From positions 1 through 47,989 of the forward strand of contig CALIRD010000114.1 of the NCBI GenBank assembly GCA_938042355.1: a stretch of DNA of 47,989 nucleotides, written 5' to 3'. This document shows positions 18,077 to 26,888 of this stretch, piece after piece. Source of the stretch: an uncultured Thiotrichales bacterium (GTDB taxonomy: Bacteria > Pseudomonadota > Gammaproteobacteria > CAZUMV01). The position numbers and the translations under genes are program-made. The first letter of the stretch is position 1. Each line of letters opens with the position of its first letter. Under the pieces are notes generated by a model. It saw nothing but the letters and a program-made list of their open reading frames with translations. It was not told the origin of the DNA and did not search any database.

Positions 18077-20119
18077 ATGCATAGTTTACTAATGAGGCTA
18101 GCGACTTGCCTTTTCATAGTTACCCTGTTGATTTCCAGCGCATTGAGGGCTGAAGAATTAACAGCAAGTGAATCCTATAACCCAGACTTTTTTTCACAGT
18201 ATGCACCTAACACAGCATTGGATATGGTGTCACGATTACCCGGTTTCATGATTTCATTTGCAGAAAACAAGAGAGGGCTTGGTCAAGGAGGCGCAAACAT
18301 ACTGATTAATGGTGAGCGAATAACGGGTAAAACAGATGCCAATTCCCAACTAGGTAGAATCTCGGCGAAAAATGTCACACGTATAGAGATTCTGGATGGA
18401 GCATCACTGGATATTCCTGGTCTTACAGGGGAAGTCGCAAACATCATTACTGCAACATCTGGAATCAGTGGCACCTGGTCATGGTCACCACAAGTTCGTC
18501 GGCGTCAGCCAGTCAGTTTGGGACACATACACGCCACTGTCTCTGGCGAATACAAGAACTGGACCTACTCTGCAGAACTGCGTAATGAACAACGGCGAAA
18601 TGGCAATTGGGGCATAGAAAAAGTGACAGCAGCAGACGGCACTTTATTTGAGACACGCAATGAAGACGGACAATATCAGGCTGACACGCCTGGACTATTA
18701 ATCGACCTGAGCTGGAAGCCTGCCGCTGATCGGACTGGCAACATCAATCTGGAATACAACCGACACAATTATAGAGAACGTGAACTGTCGAATCGAACCG
18801 CTATCACCTCACGTGGGAATACTCTGGATACCATCTTCTCTTTCGGTGAGGATGAAACCAATGGCTCAATAGGTACAGATTATGAATTCCCCTTGGCAAA
18901 CGGTACCTTGAAGACCATTGCCTATCATCGCTTTGAAGAATCACCTACCGCGTCAATTTTTGAAGTATTTGAGACCAATAATCTGGTGCAAGGCTCGCGC
19001 TTTTCTCGTCAAGCAGATGAATCAGAATCAATACTAAGAACCGAGTACTCCTGGAACACCTCTGAGGAGAGTGATTGGCAAATTGGAATTGAAGGTGCAT
19101 TCAATGTTCTGGATATTGAAGCACAACTTCAAACTCGAACCGCGCAAGAAAATTATACGGACGTCGCCCTCGAAGGTGCGTCTTCTCGAGTTGAAGAAAA
19201 ACGTTCAGAACTTACCCTTACTCACAGCCGAAAACTCAATGACAAATGGGATTTGCAAGCTTCTCTGGGAGGCGAGTTTTCCGAGTTAAGCCAGACCGGC
19301 GGACTTACTCGGGAATTTACCCGCCCTAAAGGTTTTATATCCAGCACCTATAAACCAGACGACAGTCTCTCCATACGCACCAAACTGGAACGCGAGGTCG
19401 GTCAACTGAGTTTCTTTGATTTTATTTCATCAGTCAGTGTTATAGATGATCTTAACAGTACCGGTAACGTGAATTTGGTTCCAAGCCAAAGCTGGTATGC
19501 CGAGGTTGAGTTTGACAAAGACTTTGGTGAGGGAAATAGCACCACCATAAATATCTATGGCTCAAAGATATCGGATCTGGTCGACCGAATTCCCGTTGGC
19601 GATAGCGGTGACGCGGTTGGCAACATAGACAGTGCTTATCAGTATGGCTTAACAACAAATACCACAGTAAAAGGAGACCGCTGGGGCTATGCAGGCACCG
19701 AACTGATTATTGGCCTGGATTTACAAAAATCTGAAGTGGATGATCCACTGACAGGCATTAGCCGGCGCTTGAACGGCGATGAAAAATACTATTGGGGATT
19801 AGATTTTCGCCACGATATCCCGGATACGGAATGGGCTTATGGCTTTAGTGTCAGCCAAGACAAAGATGCTCCTCGCTATCGTTTAAACAACATTGGTCAA
19901 TACGAATTCAAAGGTCCCAGAAGCAGTATATTTATTGAGCATAAAAACTTTTATGGTATGAAAGTAACCCCGTCCATTGTGAACCTATTCAGTGGCACTG
20001 ACGATTTCACCCGTCAATTGTTTACCGATCGACGTGATCTTGGCGTACTGGATTTCACAGAATCACGCTCTCGAGGCTTTGATCCATTTTTTAGCCTCGA
20101 AGTATCGAGCACCTTTTAA
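18077..20119 (+). CDS. TonB-dependent receptor-like outer membrane protein (plug plus barrel)
   Basis: Signal peptide; plug-like ALDMVSRLPGFMISF...GGANILINGERITGK...RISAKNVTRIEILDG; C-terminal Phe. Confidence 0.8.
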   Translation: MHSLLMRLATCLFIVTLLISSALRAEELTASESYNPDFFSQYAPNTALDMVSRLPGFMISFAENKRGLGQGGANILINGERITGKTDANSQLGRISAKNVTRIEILDGASLDIPGLTGEVANIITATSGISGTWSWSPQVRRRQPVSLGHIHATVSGEYKNWTYSAELRNEQRRNGNWGIEKVTAADGTLFETRNEDGQYQADTPGLLIDLSWKPAADRTGNINLEYNRHNYRERELSNRTAITSRGNTLDTIFSFGEDETNGSIGTDYEFPLANGTLKTIAYHRFEESPTASIFEVFETNNLVQGSRFSRQADESESILRTEYSWNTSEESDWQIGIEGAFNVLDIEAQLQTRTAQENYTDVALEGASSRVEEKRSELTLTHSRKLNDKWDLQASLGGEFSELSQTGGLTREFTRPKGFISSTYKPDDSLSIRTKLEREVGQLSFFDFISSVSVIDDLNSTGNVNLVPSQSWYAEVEFDKDFGEGNSTTINIYGSKISDLVDRIPVGDSGDAVGNIDSAYQYGLTTNTTVKGDRWGYAGTELIIGLDLQKSEVDDPLTGISRRLNGDEKYYWGLDFRHDIPDTEWAYGFSVSQDKDAPRYRLNNIGQYEFKGPRSSIFIEHKNFYGMKVTPSIVNLFSGTDDFTRQLFTDRRDLGVLDFTESRSRGFDPFFSLEVSSTF

Positions 20120-20143
20120 ATCACCACAAGAAAATTTATACAT

Positions 20144-21244
20144 CTAGAAGTTAATAATTATTTTACCTCGAGCACGGCCGGATTCTGAATAATCAATCGC
20201 TGCTGGCACTTGATCAAGCCTGTAAGTGCGGTCAATAACTGTCCTCAGCTCTCCATTCTGCATTAGCTCAGACAACAGCTTTAGATCATTCTGTGATAAT
20301 TCCGCCATTAAATTGCTAAAAGTCTGGCCTGCTTTTGGCTTGATAAATTGAAGTTTAATTATGTTTTTGAAAGGCATAATCCAATCACCAGCAGTAGCCC
20401 CTACTAATACATACGTGCCATCATCAGCTAGAATTCTTTGAAATTCTGAAGGCGAAAAATTACCTACATTATCTACAATAAGGTCAAACTTAGTGTCGCG
20501 ATCAACCACATTTTCTACTCTGTAATCGACCATATCATCCGCCCCGAGTGAAAAAACCATTTGATGATTTCTGGCACTGCTTACTCCCGTAACTTCTGCG
20601 CCAAACGATTTTGCTAATTGCACTGCATAGGTACCAACGCCACCAGAAGCTCCATTTATCAGTACTTTATTCCCAGCTGCAATAGTCCCTTTATCACGTA
20701 ACGCCTGTAAAGCTGTGATTGCAGCAATAGAAACCCCGGCGGCTTCATCAAATGATATCGACTCAGGCTTGATGGCGATGGCTCTATCATGATTGACGAC
20801 CAGATATTCAGCAAATGCACCGTTTGCTGTACCAAAAACCGCGTCGCCCGCTTTAAAATCAGATACATCACTGCCAACTTCTTCAACCACTCCTGCATAG
20901 TCAGATCCAAACGCCCTGACCTTTGGTCTTCCTATACCACTGACAAGGCGCATTACATAGGGCGAACCACGCATGTAATGCCAATCAAGTGGATTAACAG
21001 ATGCGGCTTCGACTTTTACCAGAACCTGGTTGGCAGCAGGAATCGGCTTCTCAATCAATTCAATATTCAGAACCTCAGAGGCACCGTAGCAGTTATAGGT
21101 TACTGCTTGGATCAGGCTATCCTGTTGATCTGTTGGTGTCGGTTGCAGGCAGCGGGCACTATAACCAAGCGTAAACATACTCACTAGCAACAACAGACTC
21201 AGAAGAGCCAGCAAATAGAGCGGGATTTTAAAGCGTAGTTTCAT
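20144..21244 (-). CDS. Zinc-type alcohol dehydrogenase-like (quinone reductase/MDR) protein
   Basis: VLINGASGGVGTYAVQLAKSFGAEVTGVSSARN; N-terminal TM/signal. Confidence 0.85.
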   Translation of the reverse strand: MKLRFKIPLYLLALLSLLLLVSMFTLGYSARCLQPTPTDQQDSLIQAVTYNCYGASEVLNIELIEKPIPAANQVLVKVEAASVNPLDWHYMRGSPYVMRLVSGIGRPKVRAFGSDYAGVVEEVGSDVSDFKAGDAVFGTANGAFAEYLVVNHDRAIAIKPESISFDEAAGVSIAAITALQALRDKGTIAAGNKVLINGASGGVGTYAVQLAKSFGAEVTGVSSARNHQMVFSLGADDMVDYRVENVVDRDTKFDLIVDNVGNFSPSEFQRILADDGTYVLVGATAGDWIMPFKNIIKLQFIKPKAGQTFSNLMAELSQNDLKLLSELMQNGELRTVIDRTYRLDQVPAAIDYSESGRARGKIIINF

Positions 21245-21513
21245 CTGAACCTCCTGATATTTTTATGTCATCACTACAAACATACAAAATCTATGCCAGA
21301 GCTACCAAAGGCTTCTGATACAGCTATACAAACAATACAATATTACTCTGCGCTGAATACACTGTAGAACAACTACGTTCTTGGTAGGAATATTACATCG
21401 GCCTTATCTTTATACCTACTCATACGAGAAGGTAACTAAGAACAAATTAGAGATTGATAAATACACCCTTTGCAATCAATATATGACCTCAATTTGATGC
21501 TATGGAGTTAAAC

Positions 21514-21810
21514 ATGCCGGCTTACATGATAATCGCTGCCAAAATCAACGATCGCGACAAATTCAGGGATGGTTACGGAACTGAAGCGGCCAAACTCGTG
21601 GCAAAACACGGTGGTGAATATCTGATACTGGCACCGGGCGCAACGCTTCTTGAAGGTACTCTGGAAGGTTATACCTCAGTAGCACTCTCTAAATGGCCAA
21701 ATAAACAAGCGGCAGAAACCTTCTGGAACTCAGATGAATATGCAGAGGTGAAAAAGCTGCGCGAAGGGCTGGCTGATGTTGAAGTTATTTTGGTGGAAAT
21801 GCCCGACTGA
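21514..21810 (+). CDS. DUF1330 family protein
   Basis: MPAYMIIAAKINDRDKFRDGYG...LSKWPNKQAAETFWNSDEYAEVKKLREG. Confidence 0.85.
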   Translation: MPAYMIIAAKINDRDKFRDGYGTEAAKLVAKHGGEYLILAPGATLLEGTLEGYTSVALSKWPNKQAAETFWNSDEYAEVKKLREGLADVEVILVEMPD

Positions 21811-21838
21811 AAGCTTACAACGCTGACTTAGCAGTCCT

Positions 21839-23044
21839 TTAATTAGATTGTGTCAACATCAAGTCAACCATAACCTTGACTTCATAACCCACGGTCGGGT
21901 CATCGAACCAACCACCATCGCCAATAGCAAAATCTCTCCTATTCACAACCGCAGTACCGACCAGCGTTGCCGTATTTTCATCAACAACTTCCCAGTTGAA
22001 TTCCAGAGGCACGGATTTACTGACACCTTTCAATTCCAGTATTCCATTGGCTCGATACTGCCCGCTTTCAAGTGATTCAAAACTGGTAGCGACATAAGTA
22101 GCTTCTTGATATTTTTCAAACCAGAACCAATCCGTCAATGGCAGCAGTTCATCACGATCGTAATTATCGGTATCTACGGTCGTGGTATTAATGCTGACAT
22201 CAAAGATTGAACCTGCCAGGTCGGTGGCATCAAAATTTATCACTGGCGCAAATTCTGAAAACCCACCTTTAAATTCGATATCATCGTAAGTAGCAATAAA
22301 CGTTAACGAGCTGCTTTCGGCGTCCATTACCCATAGTGGAGCGGTCTTGGCCCCAGCAGAAACACCACTCACAGACTCTTGAGTAACAGCTTGCCCTGCT
22401 GACTGGTCTTGATTCGCTCTAGACGAAGGCGTTGAATACGACATGGTATAAGCCAGGCCAACCCAGGCAGCACTCAAGCCCAACAAAAAGGCGAGTGTAG
22501 GAACAATACCCAACCTTTCAGGCAACATTCGTGACAATAATGGAATACCAGCCAGGTGATGCTTGAATGCCATAACCACATGCCCCGCCACTAACGCCGC
22601 TAGAATACAGAACAGTGTCCAATGCGCTCTGGTAGCCGCTGTTTGAATGTCTTTATCTGGCCCCATTAACATGGGTATTTCAAACAATCCAAACCATCTG
22701 AAGGGATAATTAGCCGCTGAATTTAATATCCAGCCACTAAGCGGTAACAAAATGGCAAAGGCGTATAAAACCCAGTGACCAAGATTGGCTAGTTTCAACT
22801 CCTGCGCAGTCATACCACTAACGTCTTGCGGGGCTGCATGGATAAGACGCCAGACCAAGCGTAAACACATCAAGCCCAGGACGGTAATCCCCACCGACTT
22901 ATGCCATAAAAATAACTGCAGCTTGCCCGGCGACATTGCCGATTCGTGTGCGATCCAGCCCAACATAGCTGCGACAAAAATACACATCGCAATCAACCAA
23001 TGCATGCTTTTGGAAAAACGGCTCCAGCTGGTATAACTTGTCAT
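21839..23044 (-). CDS. Cytochrome b561 domain fused to YceI-like domain
   Basis: N-term b561 helices with His (SMHWLIAMCIFVAAMLGW; LWHKSVGITVLGLMCLRLVWRL); C-term YceI features (VMDAESSSLTFIATYDDIEFKGGFSEFAPVINFD...VVNRRDFAIGDGGWFDDPTVGYEVKV). Confidence 0.88.
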   Translation of the reverse strand: MTSYTSWSRFSKSMHWLIAMCIFVAAMLGWIAHESAMSPGKLQLFLWHKSVGITVLGLMCLRLVWRLIHAAPQDVSGMTAQELKLANLGHWVLYAFAILLPLSGWILNSAANYPFRWFGLFEIPMLMGPDKDIQTAATRAHWTLFCILAALVAGHVVMAFKHHLAGIPLLSRMLPERLGIVPTLAFLLGLSAAWVGLAYTMSYSTPSSRANQDQSAGQAVTQESVSGVSAGAKTAPLWVMDAESSSLTFIATYDDIEFKGGFSEFAPVINFDATDLAGSIFDVSINTTTVDTDNYDRDELLPLTDWFWFEKYQEATYVATSFESLESGQYRANGILELKGVSKSVPLEFNWEVVDENTATLVGTAVVNRRDFAIGDGGWFDDPTVGYEVKVMVDLMLTQSN

Positions 23045-23064
23045 GCAGACTCCTGATAAATTGT

Positions 23065-23100
23065 TACTAAAATATAATGTTGGTAGGGTTTATTTTAGTA
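23065..23100. promoter_or_regulatory. 10-bp perfect inverted repeat in divergent intergenic region
   Basis: TACTAAAATA (23065-23074) / TATTTTAGTA (23091-23100), 16-nt spacer. Confidence 0.5.
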
Positions 23101-23159
23101 TAACCTCTGTTGAGTACAAACTGATCACGCTTGTGATTTAAACACGGGAAAAAAACAGA

Positions 23160-24587
23160 ATGATTACTCGCCGAACCGCACTCAAAGGCATTGCCGCTGG
23201 CCTGGTAACCTCAGGACTTCCAACTGCACATGCCGCTACCGCAGAATCTAAAGTAGACGTAATTGTTATTGGCGCGGGACTATCCGGCCTGTATGCCGCA
23301 TCACTACTTGAAGAAATCGGCGCAACCGTTCAGGTGGTAGAGGCTCGTGACAGAGTGGGTGGTCGCGTGCACACCAATTTTGATCTGCCAGGACACCCTG
23401 AATACGGTGCCAATACCATGGGTTCCGGCTATGCTCGCACAATTAATACAGCCAAAAAACTCGGGGTTGAGTTACTGGACTACACTCCGCGTCTTGCTGC
23501 CGGCAGTCCTTTGCAACTGGTCATCAATGATCAAGTAGTAGCGTCCGACCAATGGGCAGAATCGATCTTAAACCCTTTCGAAAAAGAAAAACGAAAACAC
23601 ATGCCATGGAGACTTATTGGTTCACAACTGAAGGAAAACCCTCTCCCAACAGCAGCCGACTGGCTTAACCCTGACTATTCGAAATACGATATTCCGTTAC
23701 AGGATTATTTTTTACAACTTGGCCTCACTGATGCAGAGATCAAGCTTGCCTGGGACAATAGTCCAAGCTTTGGCACCTCTGCCGCAGATGTCTCGGCACT
23801 TACCTGGTTATTTAACAACCGCTGGATAACCGAGCAAGTAAAAATCGGCCGCTCTCAATACACCGTGGTTGGAGGCAATCAGAAACTACCGCAAGCTATG
23901 GCAGGCAACCTGAAAAAAGAAGTCATGCTTAACCGGGCAGTTACCGAGATAAATACCAGCTCAACGCCGATGGTACGCTTTGACGATGGCTCAACAATGT
24001 CAGCCAAACACATTATCAGTAGTGTGCCCTTCGCCACACTTCGCAATATATCGATTACGCCCACACTGGAAAGAGTGCAACGCACCGCAGTCAAGTCTCT
24101 TCAATATTCACGTGTTTCGCGTTTGTTTCTGGTGCCACGCACCCCCTTCTGGGAGAAAGATGGTTTATCAGAATCAATGTGGACCAATGGGCTAGCCAGC
24201 GCCATATATGCGGCCAGATTCGCCAAAGATAACAACGAAGTGACAGGACTTGCCGTCAGTGTGCGTGGCTGGGGAGCAGATCGCCTTGATCGTCTTGGAC
24301 CTGCAGGTGCCGCCGAAGCGGTGATCAAACAAATTGAAAAAATAAGACCGGCAGCCAAAGGCCAGCTAGAATTTGGCGACTACAAATCCTGGTGGATGGA
24401 ACCCTACTCCGCCGGTGCCTGGGCTGTACCAGCACCAGGGCAGGTCAGCACGCTACTACCAGAGATGAGTAAGCCGCACGGACAACTCTACTTCTGCGGT
24501 GAACACACCGCCGTTACTCAGCGTGGCATGGAAGGTGCCATGGAATCTGCAGAACGAGCCGTCATAGAAGTCGCAACGGCGATATAA
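23160..24587 (+). CDS. Flavin amine oxidase with twin-arginine signal
   Basis: MITRRTALKGIAAGLVTSG; VDVIVIGAGLSGLYAASLLEEIGATVQVVEARDRVGGRV; C-term LYFCGEHTAVTQRGMEGAMESAERA. Confidence 0.9.
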   Translation: MITRRTALKGIAAGLVTSGLPTAHAATAESKVDVIVIGAGLSGLYAASLLEEIGATVQVVEARDRVGGRVHTNFDLPGHPEYGANTMGSGYARTINTAKKLGVELLDYTPRLAAGSPLQLVINDQVVASDQWAESILNPFEKEKRKHMPWRLIGSQLKENPLPTAADWLNPDYSKYDIPLQDYFLQLGLTDAEIKLAWDNSPSFGTSAADVSALTWLFNNRWITEQVKIGRSQYTVVGGNQKLPQAMAGNLKKEVMLNRAVTEINTSSTPMVRFDDGSTMSAKHIISSVPFATLRNISITPTLERVQRTAVKSLQYSRVSRLFLVPRTPFWEKDGLSESMWTNGLASAIYAARFAKDNNEVTGLAVSVRGWGADRLDRLGPAGAAEAVIKQIEKIRPAAKGQLEFGDYKSWWMEPYSAGAWAVPAPGQVSTLLPEMSKPHGQLYFCGEHTAVTQRGMEGAMESAERAVIEVATAI

Positions 24588-24595
24588 AAACCGGC

Positions 24596-26197
24596 TCAAT
24601 CCAATCCGATCACACCCGGGTTTATAATCCCATCCTGATCAAGCGAGGTTTTGATAGCGGTTACCAGTTTTGCTGCAGCAGGATTGAGACGTTGCTGGTA
24701 ATCATAGGCTCGGCCTATCTGAAAGAAACTGGCAGCGTGTTTAACATATAACTCGATCAGATCTGATTTAAAACGATCTACATATTCTCGTGCTTCCGGA
24801 TTGTCATCATAGATCGGTAGGCTTGCCAGATACTCTGCATCTACTTCTCGCTCGTGATAAACCGTGCGCGCATCGGGCCAGTAAATGGCAATCTCATAAA
24901 GAAAACCACTCGAACCGACACTGGTAAACATTCCACCTGTCCATATTCCATAACGATCCATATCCTCTTTGCGCTGCTCATAAAACTCTTGTAGCGCCGC
25001 ATGAAACAAAGGAGTTTCTCGATGACTCATCACACCATGTAAAGGTACCCAGCGCTCACCCGCCAACCCTAGGGTATTGAAGAGAGGCGCAAAGGGCATG
25101 CCTCTGACGACACTGGGAACGGTGTTCATAATCTCGTCCCCGTGAGGCGAGACTATATCGCGCAAGCGAGACAACTTGGCTTTCACCTCGGCATCACTCG
25201 ATCCATCGATAATGTAATGACAGGCAAATTTAATTTTTTTAACAGTGCGCCTGGCACCAAAAGCCAACTTGAACAATTGTGGAATACCACGAAACAAACC
25301 ATGGGTATCCAGCACGGTAGTTATCATTTCACGATATCGACCAGCATTTTCTTCTTTGCCCAGCTGGCCCTGACTCAGAGCAGCGTCCAGAGCAAAGTTT
25401 TCATCATCCAGTCCTTCCAATGAACTGGCACGCATACCAGCATGTAACGAGGCGAAATCTGCAAAGGTAAATGAAGCCGCACGAAAGAAAGGCTTGCTAC
25501 GAATTAAAGGTAGGGTAATGCTGGCTTTAATACCAAATGCTCCACAATCTCCAGTAAACAAACCGGTCAGATCAGGGCCAAAATGGCGCACTCCAGCGGC
25601 ACCCCCGGCCGCCGCTGCACCGGTAGTAAGTATCTCACCGTTGGCCAGCACAATATCCATACCAAGCACCGAGTCGGCTGAAATACCATAACCGCCCGAA
25701 CCATGACTGATTGAGTTCTGGCTTAGTGAACCACCCACTGTAGCGGCTATGCCTGAAAATGGCCCCCAAAAAGGCGTTCGCCAACCTTCAGCATCCAGGC
25801 TGTTTTTCAACTGTGCCCAGGTCACACCTGCACCTACCGTTACAACCGCATTGGTATCATCAATTGAAATATCAGACAAATCCAGAAGATCAAGTACGAC
25901 ATAGGCAAGGTTTTGAGTTACATAGCCATCGGAGTAGGAGGCGCCTCCGCCCCTGGGCACGACCTTCAACTTGCTGTTATTGGCTGCCTTGATAGCAGCT
26001 GCCAGACTCTTAATGCTCGCTGGACGAACTCCTGCAACGGGTCTATCACCTGAGCGATAAACATCTGTGCTCAGATATTCGAGCTCATCATTGTCTGTGA
26101 TCAGTTCATTGTGATGACAACCACCAGCTACCGCCAACTCTACAAATTGATGCTGTGAATCCATACTTTCTTCCAGACTAAAGTGACAATATGCCAA
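24596..26197 (-). CDS. FAD-binding oxidoreductase (PCMH/GlcD-like)
   Basis: NSKLKVVPRGGGASYSDGYVTQN...VVTVGAGVTWAQLKNSLDAEGWRTPFWGPFSGIAATVGGSLSQNSISHGSGGYG. Confidence 0.87.
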   Translation of the reverse strand: MAYCHFSLEESMDSQHQFVELAVAGGCHHNELITDNDELEYLSTDVYRSGDRPVAGVRPASIKSLAAAIKAANNSKLKVVPRGGGASYSDGYVTQNLAYVVLDLLDLSDISIDDTNAVVTVGAGVTWAQLKNSLDAEGWRTPFWGPFSGIAATVGGSLSQNSISHGSGGYGISADSVLGMDIVLANGEILTTGAAAAGGAAGVRHFGPDLTGLFTGDCGAFGIKASITLPLIRSKPFFRAASFTFADFASLHAGMRASSLEGLDDENFALDAALSQGQLGKEENAGRYREMITTVLDTHGLFRGIPQLFKLAFGARRTVKKIKFACHYIIDGSSDAEVKAKLSRLRDIVSPHGDEIMNTVPSVVRGMPFAPLFNTLGLAGERWVPLHGVMSHRETPLFHAALQEFYEQRKEDMDRYGIWTGGMFTSVGSSGFLYEIAIYWPDARTVYHEREVDAEYLASLPIYDDNPEAREYVDRFKSDLIELYVKHAASFFQIGRAYDYQQRLNPAAAKLVTAIKTSLDQDGIINPGVIGLD

Positions 26198-26288
26198 GAG
26201 TATGCATCACCACACTATACATACCAAAGATGCTCACCGACTATTTCATACTATGAATCACATTGGGTAATCACCACACATCTGAAAT

Positions 26289-26738
26289 TTAATCCAAAGG
26301 TAATAACGTCGTACGCTTCATGGTCTCCATGACAAAACTGGCACTCACATCAAACAAGTCTGCGGCAATCAGTTTTTTGTATAAATCGTCATAATCTTTC
26401 ATGTCTTTTACAACAGCTTTAATCAGATAATCAAGATCACCACTCATTCTGTAAGCTTCCAGCACACCGGGAATATTACTGGTAACGTTGCGAAATGTTG
26501 TCATCCAGTCTTCGTTGTGTTGGTTGGTGCGCACCGAAATATACACCGTCAATGGCAAGTTAACCTTTTCCTCATCCAGCAAGGCAACTCGCGCGCGAAT
26601 GACGCCATCTGCTTCAAGATTTTGTATGCGACGCCAGCAAGCCGATTTTGATATGCCAATCTTTTCTGCGATGACACCAACCGGCAATACTGCGTCTACC
26701 TGAATTTGTTTCAAAATCTCTTTATCCAGCTTATCCAT
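26289..26738 (-). CDS. Lrp/AsnC family transcriptional regulator
   Basis: LDKEILKQIQVDAVLPVGVIAEKIGISKSACWRRIQNLEADGVI; SGDLDYLIKAVVKDMKDYD. Confidence 0.92.
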   Translation of the reverse strand: MDKLDKEILKQIQVDAVLPVGVIAEKIGISKSACWRRIQNLEADGVIRARVALLDEEKVNLPLTVYISVRTNQHNEDWMTTFRNVTSNIPGVLEAYRMSGDLDYLIKAVVKDMKDYDDLYKKLIAADLFDVSASFVMETMKRTTLLPLD

Positions 26739-26888
26739 GCAGATTACAACACCTATTTGAAAATTGTTCCCTATAATATAGATTTAAAGGAATAATATGC
26801 TATTTTTTAACGCGACTGTGCTCGTATTAGGCACATAATTCACAATAAATCCACATAAAATACCATTTCTTATAGCCCAGACTGGACC

